DNA from: Acidobacteriota bacterium
Lineage (GTDB): Bacteria > Acidobacteriota > Terriglobia > UBA7540
DNA length: 64,000 nt
Direction: 5' to 3'
Assembly (NCBI GenBank): GCA_004298155.1
Contig: SCRD01000010.1
Location: 1 to 64,000 of the forward strand
Part shown: positions 55,751-64,000 of the stretch, in pieces
Layout of the letters: each line of letters starts with the position of its first letter
Position numbering within the stretch: position 1 is the first letter of the stretch
The notes under the pieces: model-generated
What the model was told of the DNA's origin: nothing
Database searches by the model: none
The model's input: the letters and a program-made list of their open reading frames with translations, nothing else
Translations under genes and position numbers: made by a program

Positions 55751-55778
55751 CCACATGGCGGCGTAAAGCCGCCTCTAC
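55751..55778. repeat. Half of a paired-hairpin element
   Basis: CCACATGGCGGCGTAAAGCC then GCCTCTAC matches the right half of the 50-bp element at 39002-39051 (GGCGGC/GCCGCC stem with GTAAA loop). The left half is missing. Confidence 0.6.
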
Positions 55779-55839
55779 GGCAAACCGAAGCTCGGCGGTT
55801 GTTCTCACCCTGCGTTCAGGCTAAAATTAGAATCTGGCA

Positions 55840-56748
55840 ATGGCGGAACTGGTCCAGATCGGCATTGATTCGCGTCCGGCGCGGCGGCCTGAGTGGCTGA
55901 AGGTACGCATTCCTTCCGGCGAAAACTATTTTGAGCTGAAGGGCCTGATGCGCGGGCTCAAGCTTCACACAGTCTGCGAAAGCGCCCGCTGCCCCAACAT
56001 TGCCGAGTGCTGGCAGCACCGCACGGCCACCTTCATGATTCTTGGAGAGCTTTGCACGCGGCGCTGCGGCTTTTGCGCGGTGCCGAAGGGGCGTCCGGCC
56101 GGCCAGGTGGATTGGGCAGAGCCTGAACGCGTGGCCGAGGCCGCCAAAAGCATGGGTCTTAAGTATGTTGTGGTGACTTCTGTGGACCGCGACGACTTGA
56201 AAGACGGCGGCTCAACCATTTTTGCCAAAACGATCGAAGCCCTGCGGCGGCGAGTTGAAGGGTGTAAAGTGGAAGTCCTGGTCCCCGATTTTCGCGGCTC
56301 GGACGAAGCGCTTGGAATTGTGCTCGAGGCCCGGCCCGATATTCTGAACCACAATATTGAAACGGTCCCGCGGATGTATCCCGTGGCCCGGCGCGGCTCG
56401 CGCTACGAGCGTTCATTGCGCCTGTTGCGGCATTCGCGCGAGATCGATCCTGCAATCCCCACAAAATCCGGGCTGATGGTGGGCCTGGGAGAAACCATGG
56501 AAGAGCTTTTTGGCGTGCTCGGAGACCTCGCCTGTGCCGGCGTCGATATCGTCACCATCGGGCAATATCTCCGGCCTTCGGGCGAGCAGTTGCCTGTGGC
56601 GCGCTTCTACACGCCGGAAGAGTTCGCGACTCTCAAGCAGGAAGGCCTGCGGCGCGGCATCCGACACGTCGAGTCCGGCCCGCTTGTCCGCAGTTCCTAC
56701 CATGCCCACGAACAGTCTTCGTCTCTCGATTCGCAATTGAAGCAGTAG
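55840..56748 (+). CDS. lipA: Lipoyl synthase
   Basis: 302 aa radical SAM enzyme that inserts two sulfurs into octanoyl groups. Auxiliary cluster motif CESARCPNIAEC (about 46-57) and the radical-SAM motif CTRRCGFC (about 72-79), followed by GRPAGQVD and GLMVGLGE. The C-terminal RSSYHAHEQ has the conserved RSSY. ATG without a strong SD. lipB is not adjacent. Confidence 0.97.
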   Translation: MAELVQIGIDSRPARRPEWLKVRIPSGENYFELKGLMRGLKLHTVCESARCPNIAECWQHRTATFMILGELCTRRCGFCAVPKGRPAGQVDWAEPERVAEAAKSMGLKYVVVTSVDRDDLKDGGSTIFAKTIEALRRRVEGCKVEVLVPDFRGSDEALGIVLEARPDILNHNIETVPRMYPVARRGSRYERSLRLLRHSREIDPAIPTKSGLMVGLGETMEELFGVLGDLACAGVDIVTIGQYLRPSGEQLPVARFYTPEEFATLKQEGLRRGIRHVESGPLVRSSYHAHEQSSSLDSQLKQ

Positions 56749-56763
56749 GGTAGTTGCTCTGAA

Positions 56764-56798
56764 TGTGTAGAGACCCGCCGCCAGGGCGTCTCTACACA
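56764..56798. repeat. Perfect 11-bp inverted repeat between convergent genes
   Basis: TGTGTAGAGAC (56764-56774) and GTCTCTACACA (56788-56798) with a 13-nt loop. Between the lipA stop and the minus-strand TPR gene stop. Contains GTAG/CTAC ends like other palindromes here; may act as a bidirectional terminator though it lacks T-runs. Confidence 0.7.
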
Positions 56799-56833
56799 TG
56801 CGCAGCCGCAGAGCGAGATGTCGGTATTGTTTT

Positions 56834-57886
56834 TTACTGGATGTGTTCATTGGGATGGCGTCGCTCGACGGCTTTTTGAGCGGCTTTGTATAGAGATTTC
56901 GCGGCGGCAGATTCCTTCCCACGTTCCTGATTCAGGACTTCGCGATAAAGGGCTTCGCCCTCTTGAGGGTGGCCGGTGCGGATTTTCAGGCTTCCCACCA
57001 TCAGCTTCCACAGGCCGTTACCGGGGTACTGGCTGCTCAATTGCCCGAAGAGTTCGAGAGACTTGGCATATTGCCTTTCATTGGTGCGGGAATAGTCCTT
57101 GGCCAGATAGTAGAGGGCCTCACCGCGCGTCAGTTCACCGTATTTCGCGGCATACTCTATTTCGTGAAGCCCGCGTTCGCGGCTGCCGCCCGGCAGGCCG
57201 ATCATCCACCGCAGAAGTTTGACGATGGTCGGCAGAGTATCCACGAAATAGTCATAGAGCCCTATCCCCGCATATGCGTCGCGCAGGTTCCGGTCCTGAT
57301 GCACGGCGGTGATCAGGAGTGATCGCATCTGTTTGCCTGCGCGGGCAGCGGCAAGGTTGCTTCCCCGCATGGATGCCAGCCGGCCTCGAAGCCCGTAAGC
57401 CATCCCTTCGTAAAGATTATTCCTTGCCACATCCCGTTTTGCGTTTCTATTGGCGCGGGCCTTGGCAATGGCCGTATCGACGAGTTTGTTGAAACGCGCG
57501 TCGTAAGGCGATGTGGAACCCGAGGAAACGACGAAAACGTCGGGATCGATGAGGTTGCCGGTGGTGATGTAGATTTCCCACCAGAGGGCGTTGGCTTCCA
57601 TGAGGTAGCCCAGAGCCGAATCCGGATCGTCCGACTGGATTTTCTGGAAGACTTTGCCGGCCGTTTCGGTGTTGCCGTTCATCAGTATGTTGAGCCCCTG
57701 CTGCGCTACCTTGATTTGTTCTGCCTCGAAGTTTTGAGGACGCGCTGCGGCGCGAGCCAGAGTGGCAGTCGCAAGTAACGACACGAACACGATCAGCAGA
57801 GGCTTGGTTGCCTTTGCGCCACTGAACGAAAAGCAGATTCCTCTCCCGCAATGCCGGATCGGAATGACGAGCATAGGGCCGTCCAT
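56834..57886 (-). CDS. Exported TPR-like protein
   Basis: 350 aa from ATG 57886 (AGGT just upstream); the frame extends to 58204, but that overlaps the Rieske gene and reads as its shadow. Signal segment LLIVFVSLLATATLARA near 25-41. Helical repeats follow (QQGLNILMNGNTETAGKVFQ, GEALYYLAKDYSRTNERQYA, YREVLNQERGKESAAAKSLYK) as in tetratricopeptide proteins. Function unknown. 14 bp downstream of the Rieske gene stop: same transcription unit. Confidence 0.78.
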   Translation of the reverse strand: MDGPMLVIPIRHCGRGICFSFSGAKATKPLLIVFVSLLATATLARAAARPQNFEAEQIKVAQQGLNILMNGNTETAGKVFQKIQSDDPDSALGYLMEANALWWEIYITTGNLIDPDVFVVSSGSTSPYDARFNKLVDTAIAKARANRNAKRDVARNNLYEGMAYGLRGRLASMRGSNLAAARAGKQMRSLLITAVHQDRNLRDAYAGIGLYDYFVDTLPTIVKLLRWMIGLPGGSRERGLHEIEYAAKYGELTRGEALYYLAKDYSRTNERQYAKSLELFGQLSSQYPGNGLWKLMVGSLKIRTGHPQEGEALYREVLNQERGKESAAAKSLYKAAQKAVERRHPNEHIQ

Positions 57887-57899
57887 TTGACCTGCAAAC

Positions 57900-58232
57900 C
57901 TATTGGCCGGGCCGTTTGAGCCAGCCGACCAGGATGTCCTGGCCTTCCACACAGACTTCATAAGCCGAAACGGAATGCCCGCCCGGGTGGTCAGGCAGGC
58001 CCGTCCGGACGTCAAAAGTCCATCCATGCCACGGGCATGTGAGCACGCATCCTTCGAGCCGGCCGCTGGCCAGAGGTCCCCCCATGTGGGGACACACGGC
58101 GTTGACCGCATAGAGTTGCCCGTCCACGTTGCACAGGGCCATGGGTTTGTCGTGAACCACGATGTGCCGGATGGAGCCCGCGAGCATATCGGCGAGGGTT
58201 GCAACCTTGACGAAAGGCGGCCGCTTACTCAT
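57900..58232 (-). CDS. Rieske [2Fe-2S] ferredoxin-type protein
   Basis: 110 aa from ATG 58232, eight nt after GGGAGA; the frame is open to 58313. Cluster ligands CPHMGG (Cys, His) and CPWHGW (Cys, His), with the usual 16-17 residue spacing. Small soluble Rieske proteins carry electrons for oxygenases or nitrite reductases; no oxygenase is nearby. Lies 4 bp after a membrane protein gene. Confidence 0.92.
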   Translation of the reverse strand: MSKRPPFVKVATLADMLAGSIRHIVVHDKPMALCNVDGQLYAVNAVCPHMGGPLASGRLEGCVLTCPWHGWTFDVRTGLPDHPGGHSVSAYEVCVEGQDILVGWLKRPGQ

Positions 58233-58236
58233 AACG

Positions 58237-59208
58237 CTACTCTCCCTTTGTGGCGGCGGAAAAAGGCCGGAAGGCATGTTCATCCCGGCGTGCACGGAAG
58301 AGTCCTTTGACAAGGACCTTCAGCGATTCAAACATGACGAAGCATTCTACGGCAAAGGCGGGAAATCCCAAAAAACCGGGCATCGGCATTTCAAAAATCT
58401 TCCACCCCTGAAGAATAGGGAAGATATAGATCCACCGGGCCGTGGCCCAGTAGTTCCAGAACTCCCAGAAAATTCCGCAAACGAGGCCCGCAGCCATAAA
58501 GTTCCAAAAAAGCGATGCATCACCCTTTTCCCAATCGCGAAGAAGCGAACGGCCTCCCCAGGCGTAGTTCAGGGGATCGAGCAGCAGGACGAATCCCACC
58601 CAGACAAGCGCAAACAGGTACTGCCCGATGCCCACAGGGAACAGGATGGGAGCGGTGAGAAACAGAATACCGAAAATGGCCAACGTGAGCCGAAAAGTGA
58701 AGCTGAAGGGCGCGTGAGGGCGGATAGGCCGGTTGAAAAGACCCAGCGCCTGGAGCAGGTCCGCCGTTTCAAAAATCGCCGGCCAGATGGTGGCGAATGA
58801 CCACGCGTAGCCGAAATTGCGGAGGATGGGATTCGGCGGAAGGCCCACATAGGCCCAGTTCTGCATTCGCAGGTTGTAGGCTTCAAAGATCAGCCACAGA
58901 GGAATGGAGGCCAGCGCCAGCAGAAAAAAAGCACGCGGCGAATCAGAGAGCCGGGATGAACCTTTCAAGCTGCAGACAGCAGCATCAGCCAATAATAAGT
59001 AAGCCGTCCAACAAAGAGGAGTGAGATATGTGGCGACCCAGCCCACGCGGAAAACGAGCAACACTTCAAAAAGGAGAAGCATCGCCAGTCCTGCCCAACC
59101 CCAGACACGGAGCTCGCCTCTTTTTGCCCTGCTGAAGTACCTTAGGCCCAGGAACCCGATCGTGACGCCAACCAGGACCATTCCCACGGGCAGATGCGCG
59201 CTGTTCAT
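58237..59208 (-). CDS. Polytopic membrane protein of unknown function
   Basis: 323 aa with about eight to nine hydrophobic helices. A recurring aromatic-rich motif (PPNPILRNFGYAWSF; WNFMAAGLVCGIFWEFWNYWATARWIY; PILQGWKIFEMPMPGFLGFP) gives it a family look, but no name is known to me. First gene of the three-gene minus-strand unit with Rieske and TPR proteins, so an envelope electron-transfer role is possible. Confidence 0.75.
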   Translation of the reverse strand: MNSAHLPVGMVLVGVTIGFLGLRYFSRAKRGELRVWGWAGLAMLLLFEVLLVFRVGWVATYLTPLCWTAYLLLADAAVCSLKGSSRLSDSPRAFFLLALASIPLWLIFEAYNLRMQNWAYVGLPPNPILRNFGYAWSFATIWPAIFETADLLQALGLFNRPIRPHAPFSFTFRLTLAIFGILFLTAPILFPVGIGQYLFALVWVGFVLLLDPLNYAWGGRSLLRDWEKGDASLFWNFMAAGLVCGIFWEFWNYWATARWIYIFPILQGWKIFEMPMPGFLGFPAFAVECFVMFESLKVLVKGLFRARRDEHAFRPFSAATKGE

Positions 59209-59426
59209 TGCACCTCAAATCGATAATGCTGGCTCACAAGCAGCATATCGGGCGGGAACATCGATTGCAATCAGATGGAGGAAAACGAATTGCTGCTGCA
59301 CGCCTGGCGTGGTTTTCCTCTGGACGAAATAGCCCCTCGACCTGAAGCAGGCGTTCTTGTCTTGCGGAGATGGCCCATTGTATGATGTCTAACCCGGTTT
59401 ACAAAGGAAAGAGAGGAAGCGTCCGG

Positions 59427-60548
59427 ATGGCGGAAGTGAAAACAGGACTTCAGGATGTTGTGATTGCGACTTCGGAGATCTGCTCGATTGACGGGCAGCA
59501 GGGTAGGCTGGTTTATCGAGGCTACGAAATCAGCGATCTGGCTGAGCATTCCACGTTTGAAGAAGTCGTCTACCTGTTATGGTCCGGCAGCCTTCCCAAT
59601 CGCGCGGAACTCGCCCGGCTGAGAAAGCAGCTTGGGGAAAACCGGGCCGTCTCTCCCGAAATTCTTGATCTGCTGAAGAGGCTGCCTCCTGCCCGGCATC
59701 CCATGGAAGCACTGCGAACGGCCGTTTCCGCGCTTTCGCTTTACGATTCGGAATCGGAAGATATGTCCGAGGAAGCCAACCGGCGGAAAGCGATTCGGCT
59801 GACCGCGCAGATGGGGACTATCGTGGCCTCCTACGCCCGCATCAGGGAAGGCAAGGAGGCCGTGGCTCCCGATCCGGGCCTGGGCCACGCGGCAAATTTC
59901 CTGTACATGCTGACCGGCAAAAAGCCCAAAGAAGAGGACGCTCGATGGTTTGACATCGCGCTCATTCTCCATGCCGACCACAGCTTTAACGCCTCCACCT
60001 TTGCCGCACGCGTGACGGCTTCAACTCTGTCGGACATGCACTCCGCCATCACTTCAGCCATTGGCGCGCTGAAAGGCCCGCTGCACGGCGGCGCAAACGA
60101 GCGCGTGATGCGCATGCTGCTCGAGATTGGCAGCGTGGACAAGGCCGAGGATTACCTCCGCGGGCTTCTGGCCCGGCGTGAGAAGGTAATGGGCTTTGGC
60201 CACCGTGTCTATCGCACCCGGGACCCGCGCGCCACGATCCTGGAAAAGATGTCTGAAGAACTGGGGCATAGCGCCGGCCAGACAAAGTGGTTTGAGATGT
60301 CGCAGCGGATTGAGGGCCTGATGATCCGTGAGAAGGGCATCAATGCCAACGTTGATTTCTACTCAGCTTCCTCCTATTACGTTCTGGGGATTCCGGTTGA
60401 CCTTTACACGCTGATTTTTGCCCTCAGCCGTATTTCCGGCTGGACTGCACACGTGCTGGAGCAGTATGCCGACAACAAGCTCATCCGGCCGCTTGCAGGA
60501 TACACCGGCCCCACCGGCCTCGAATACGTTCTCATCGAGGAGCGGTAA
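59427..60548 (+). CDS. Citrate synthase family protein
   Basis: 373 aa from ATG 59427 (MAEVKTGLQDV). ATGs at 59370, 59382 and 59385 would add up to 19 residues. GAGAGGAAG lies upstream. Catalytic residues: His in LHADHSFNASTFAAR, His in GPLHGGANE, and FGHRVYRTRDPRA with the active Arg and Asp. Condenses acetyl-CoA with oxaloacetate (or propionyl-CoA in methylcitrate synthase); the short length fits the gram-positive-like type II/2-methylcitrate group, so the two are not separable. Single gene. Confidence 0.95.
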   Translation: MAEVKTGLQDVVIATSEICSIDGQQGRLVYRGYEISDLAEHSTFEEVVYLLWSGSLPNRAELARLRKQLGENRAVSPEILDLLKRLPPARHPMEALRTAVSALSLYDSESEDMSEEANRRKAIRLTAQMGTIVASYARIREGKEAVAPDPGLGHAANFLYMLTGKKPKEEDARWFDIALILHADHSFNASTFAARVTASTLSDMHSAITSAIGALKGPLHGGANERVMRMLLEIGSVDKAEDYLRGLLARREKVMGFGHRVYRTRDPRATILEKMSEELGHSAGQTKWFEMSQRIEGLMIREKGINANVDFYSASSYYVLGIPVDLYTLIFALSRISGWTAHVLEQYADNKLIRPLAGYTGPTGLEYVLIEER

Positions 60549-60750
60549 GGCGCCGTATGCATTGCGGCCTGCCTGCTCTATCCCCTTGATATAGTAAGGA
60601 GCCGGGCCTTCGCTCCTCGCGTGATGACCAGATAAGGGATTTCCTGAATCCGTCTTTGCCAAAGACTATCCCGAACCATCGCGGAACAGGCGCGAAAGGG
60701 CGGGCTTTTGTGGTATATTCGCCGGGAGTTCCAAAAAAGAGTTGCTACCG

Positions 60751-61200
60751 ATGACCATTTTAGAACAGGTGGAAAAAGACCTTGTGGCCGCCATGAAAGC
60801 TCGGGAAGAGCTTCGCCTTTCCGTGATGCGGATGGCCAAGACCGCACTCAAGAACAAACAGGTCGAACTCGGCAAACCGCTCAGTGACGATCAATCCATT
60901 GCTGTGTTGCGGACGCTGGTAAAACAGCGGCACGATTCGGTGGAACAGTTCCGCAAGGGCGGGCGCGAAGACCTGGCCGCCAAAGAAGAAGCGGAAGCGA
61001 AAATACTCCAGACCTACCTGCCCGCCGAGGCGAGCGATGAAGAAATCGGAACCGCCGTGGCTGCCGCCATCGCGGAAACGGGCGCCGCCGGTCCGCAGGA
61101 CCTGGGCAAAGTGATGAAGGTCGCCATGCAAAAACTGGCGGGCAAAAATGCTGACGGCAAACGGGTGAACCAGGCGGTCCGCACCAAACTTGGCGGATAG
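60751..61200 (+). CDS. GatB/YqeY domain protein
   Basis: 149 aa from ATG 60751. Helical YqeY fold: VEKDLVAAMKAREELRLSVMRM, FRKGGREDLAAKEEAEAKIL, QTYLPAEASDEEI and the C-terminal GKVMKVAMQKLAGKNADGKRV. Related to the tRNA-binding tail of GatB; role possibly in tRNA amidotransfer quality. Frequently beside rpsU, which is not here. Confidence 0.93.
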   Translation: MTILEQVEKDLVAAMKAREELRLSVMRMAKTALKNKQVELGKPLSDDQSIAVLRTLVKQRHDSVEQFRKGGREDLAAKEEAEAKILQTYLPAEASDEEIGTAVAAAIAETGAAGPQDLGKVMKVAMQKLAGKNADGKRVNQAVRTKLGG

Positions 61201-61261
61201 CACGACGGCTGCCGTAGTCAGCCTCAAGCGCATACTGTTTGTAATGTAGTGAACTTGAAGC

Positions 61262-63412
61262 ATGGCACCTGAACCGACAACCCATCATCAGGCAGACGCT
61301 GCAGCTTCCTTTAAACCTTTTGTACCGGCAGATGTGGTCCTTCCGGAGTTTACTCCGCGCGCCATCCTGCTGGGAGCATTCCTGGGAATCATCTTCGGGG
61401 CAGTCTCCGTTTATCTGGCCCTGCGCGCCGGCCTGACGGTGAGCGCCTCCATCCCTGTTGCGGTCATTTCCATCACAGTCTTCAAGTGGCTCGGGAAATC
61501 GACCATTCTTGAAAATAACATCGTCCAGACGGTGGGGTCAGCGGGCGAATCGATTGCAGCCGGGACCGTCTTTACGCTGCCCGCCCTGATTTTCCTCGGC
61601 TATACGCTCGACTATTGGCGGATTTTTCCTCTGGCTCTGGGCGGCGGCCTGCTGGGTGTTCTGTTTGTTGTTCCGCTTCGCAATGCGTTGGTTGTGAAGG
61701 AACACGGAAATCTCACTTTTCCTGAAGGCAAGGCTTGCGCGGATGTGCTTATTACCGGCGAAAGAGGCGGTATCCAGGCGGGTAAAGTTTTCGGCGGAGC
61801 AGCAATCGGAATTATTTACAAGTTCCTGATGGGCGAGCAGGGCGGCTTGTTCTTCTGGAAGGCCACGCCGGAATGGCACCCGGCCTGGTATCCCGGCTCG
61901 ACGTTTGCGGGAGAAATCACGCCCGAATATCTCGGCGTGGGTTACATCATCGGGACGCGCGTCGCGGGCACGATGGTTGCAGGCGGTGTTCTTTCCTGGC
62001 TGGTGCTGATTCCCATCATCAAGTTTTTTGGCGCGCACGTTCCTGACGCGATGTATCCGGGCACAATGCCCATCGGACAAATGACCGAGACGCAGATCTG
62101 GAGCAGCTACATCCGTTATGTCGGCGCGGGTGCGGTGACCGCTGCTGGCATCATCACGCTGGGCAGGACGGTGCCGACCATTGTCAGCTCATTCAAGTCT
62201 ACTTTCAGCCAGCTTAAGAACAGCAAGCTGGCGGCCGGCCTGAAAATTGAGCGCACCGCGCGCGATCTCCCTCTGACGGTGATTGCCGGCGGTTCCGTGC
62301 TCGTGGTGGGTTTCCTGTGGGCATTGCTCTCGTTCCATATCAATCCCATGGCCAGTGGCAACCTGATCTCAGCATTGCTGATGGTCCTGTTTGGCTTCTT
62401 TTTTGCTACGGTGTCGGCGCGAATCGTGGGCTTGATCGGGAGTTCCTCGAACCCGATCTCAGGAATGACCATTGCCACGCTGATGGGCACCTGCCTGATT
62501 TTCGTGCTGGTGGGATGGACGGGAGGAATGTATTCCGCTATCGCCCTGAGCATCGGCGCGGTGGTTGCCATCGGCGGGGCGAGCGCAGGCGCAACCACCC
62601 AGGACCTGAAGACAGGATTCCTTGTGGGAGGAACGCCCAGCAAACAGGAACTTGGGTATGCCATCGGAGTGATGACCTCGGTCTTTGTAGTCGGGCTCAC
62701 GATGCAACTGCTGAACAGCAGTGCGACCAAAGTGAAGCCCCTGCACATTTCCGATGTCTCCATCACATCTTCGATGAAGCAGCAGGGGCCAGCCACGTAT
62801 GAAGGGCGAAAATACGAAGTGATCAGTGTGATCGGGTCGGCCAAAATTCCCGACGGCCGTTACTTTTACGATCCCGCCAACAGGCAGATTGATTACCAGC
62901 AGGTGATGGGCATCGGTTCGACGGACTATCCCGCCCCGCAGGCGACACTGATGAGCGTGGTGATCAACGGTATTCTGACCCGCAAGCTGCCGTGGACGCT
63001 GGTGCTGTTCGGGGCCTTCACGGTGATTGTTCTGGAACTCTGCGGTATCCATTCGCTGGCTTTTGCGGTGGGACTCTACCTGCCGATTTCAACCACAGCG
63101 CCGATCTTTGCAGGCGGCGTTATCAAATGGCTTGTGGACCGGAGTAAGCGCACCGAAGAAGAGGTATCGGAATCCGAAACCGGCAGCGGGGCCCTGTTCA
63201 GTTCGGGATTGATCGCGGGCGGATCACTGGGCGGTCTGGCGCTGGCCACCGTGGTGGGATTTCAGAAAGAACAGGCGGTCGCCCTGGGCACGCGCTGGTT
63301 CCCGCGCTTCGCGCAGAGCGATTTTGCCGCGCTGATAATCTTTACCGGCCTCGCTGCGTTGCTGTACTTTGTGGCGATATCAAAGGGCCAGGCCAGGAGC
63401 CCTGAAACGTGA
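61262..63412 (+). CDS. OPT family oligopeptide transporter
   Basis: 716 aa polytopic inner-membrane transporter with about 16 helices. OPT features: AILLGAFLGIIFGAVSVYLALRAG near the start, NNIVQTVGSAGESIAAGTVFTLPAL, FPEGKACADVLI, and GGASAGATTQDLKTGFLVG in the middle. OPT members import oligopeptides or metal-chelate complexes. A soluble-looking insertion (about 490-560) precedes the last helices. ATG at 61262; monocistronic. Confidence 0.93.
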   Translation: MAPEPTTHHQADAAASFKPFVPADVVLPEFTPRAILLGAFLGIIFGAVSVYLALRAGLTVSASIPVAVISITVFKWLGKSTILENNIVQTVGSAGESIAAGTVFTLPALIFLGYTLDYWRIFPLALGGGLLGVLFVVPLRNALVVKEHGNLTFPEGKACADVLITGERGGIQAGKVFGGAAIGIIYKFLMGEQGGLFFWKATPEWHPAWYPGSTFAGEITPEYLGVGYIIGTRVAGTMVAGGVLSWLVLIPIIKFFGAHVPDAMYPGTMPIGQMTETQIWSSYIRYVGAGAVTAAGIITLGRTVPTIVSSFKSTFSQLKNSKLAAGLKIERTARDLPLTVIAGGSVLVVGFLWALLSFHINPMASGNLISALLMVLFGFFFATVSARIVGLIGSSSNPISGMTIATLMGTCLIFVLVGWTGGMYSAIALSIGAVVAIGGASAGATTQDLKTGFLVGGTPSKQELGYAIGVMTSVFVVGLTMQLLNSSATKVKPLHISDVSITSSMKQQGPATYEGRKYEVISVIGSAKIPDGRYFYDPANRQIDYQQVMGIGSTDYPAPQATLMSVVINGILTRKLPWTLVLFGAFTVIVLELCGIHSLAFAVGLYLPISTTAPIFAGGVIKWLVDRSKRTEEEVSESETGSGALFSSGLIAGGSLGGLALATVVGFQKEQAVALGTRWFPRFAQSDFAALIIFTGLAALLYFVAISKGQARSPET

Positions 63413-63485
63413 AATGCAGCGCGCAAGGCTCGGACTGTCAACTGGCTCTCCCCCACGCCCTTTTTTTTGTGGTAGGCTTCCAGTA

Positions 63486-64000
63486 ATGCCTCGTTATACT
63501 CAATCGTACATGTCGTTTTTTCCGCCCTTCACGCGAATGGTGAAGGCGCTGATTATCACCACGTCGGCCGTTTTTGTTCTGACTTACTTCCCGTACCGGC
63601 TGTTTGGCTGGCAAGCGCCGTTTATCTACCTGGGTTTGCAGCCTTACCTGGTGGTCCATCGCCTTTATCTCTGGCAGCTTGTCACCTATCTCTTCCTGCA
63701 CGGCGGATTTTTCCATATTCTGTTCAATATGTTTGCTCTGTGGATGTTTGGGCCGGACCTCGAGCAGATGTGGGGCGAAGCGGAATTTCTCAAGTTTTAC
63801 CTTCTCACAGGAATCGGCGCTGGCTTGTTTGATGTGGCGCTGACCATGCTCTTCGGCTCCCCCTTCTCGCTTACGATTGGCGCTTCGGGAGCCATTTACG
63901 GGCTACTCCTGGCGTTCGGCGTGATTTTCCCCAACCGGCCGATTTTTCTCTGGTTTGTCATTCCCATCAAGGCAAAATGGTTTGTGCTGATTATCGGGGG
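63486..64000 (+). CDS. Rhomboid family intramembrane serine protease, 3' end outside window
   Basis: About 171 residues visible. HGGFFHILFNMFALWMFGP carries the rhomboid HxxxN region, and IGASGAIYGLLLAFG the catalytic GxSG Ser. Cleaves membrane substrates within the bilayer. ATG at 63486; the protein continues past 64000, where the catalytic His helix should be. Confidence 0.92.
   Translation, partial: MPRYTQSYMSFFPPFTRMVKALIITTSAVFVLTYFPYRLFGWQAPFIYLGLQPYLVVHRLYLWQLVTYLFLHGGFFHILFNMFALWMFGPDLEQMWGEAEFLKFYLLTGIGAGLFDVALTMLFGSPFSLTIGASGAIYGLLLAFGVIFPNRPIFLWFVIPIKAKWFVLIIG

Noticed and set aside
57887-58204. N-terminal extension of the TPR protein
   Set aside because: Overlaps the Rieske gene in another frame; Cys/Trp-rich nonsense sequence and a better ATG with SD at 57886.

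Overview
The window looks like a GC-rich chromosomal segment of an uncultured Acidobacteriota-type bacterium. This is an inference from gene content (fused homocysteine methyltransferase/methylenetetrahydrofolate reductase, DUF885 and penicillin-acylase hydrolases, paired ABC permeases with an AAA-associated ATPase, abundant GTAG-type palindromic repeats), not from a marker gene. Most genes are ordinary housekeeping, envelope or transport functions. The accessory signal is concentrated at 34-39 kb and around 54 kb.

Layout. 0-10 kb: end of a nucleoside deaminase; a PAS-PAS-GAF-AAA+ sigma-54 activator followed by a palindrome and a -24/-12 type promoter in front of a DUF488 gene and a flavin reductase; a nitrate/sulfonate-type ABC transporter; a second DUF488 gene; a DinB gene broken by one TAG; a DUF1801 gene. 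10-13 kb: a likely sugar-acid set (SDR, enolase superfamily, creatininase family). 13-18 kb (minus): Hcy methyltransferase/MTHFR, xseB, ispA, dxs, tightly packed. 18-24 kb: DedA, DUF885 peptidase, penicillin acylase. 24-29 kb: four pilin-like genes (FimT, PilV, PilW, PilX types). 29-34 kb: HtrA/Deg protease and a SecA with a large insertion.

34-39 kb is an accessory island. It holds a three-gene minus-strand cluster with two candidate PD-(D/E)XK nucleases, preceded by a truncated vsr fragment, and then a REP-associated tyrosine transposase (RAYT) lying between two ~320-bp direct repeats that each carry four REP hairpins. Three genes of the window end in a TAG that belongs to the GTAG foot of a REP.

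39-64 kb: AhpD-like protein, K+ channel, tripartite RND efflux operon, acetyltransferase, exported RraA-like protein, rhodanese, TatA, NagA, radical SAM/SPASM protein, two AhpD-family genes of which one has an in-frame TGA exactly at the second Cys of its CxxC motif (candidate selenocysteine, with a possible SECIS hairpin), a secreted TIM-barrel-like protein, lipoyl synthase, an operon of membrane protein/Rieske/TPR protein, citrate synthase, YqeY, an OPT transporter and the start of a rhomboid protease.

The two observations most worth following are the putative CxxU AhpD selenoprotein (53737-54303) and the vsr/nuclease cluster next to the REP-RAYT element (34179-37902).
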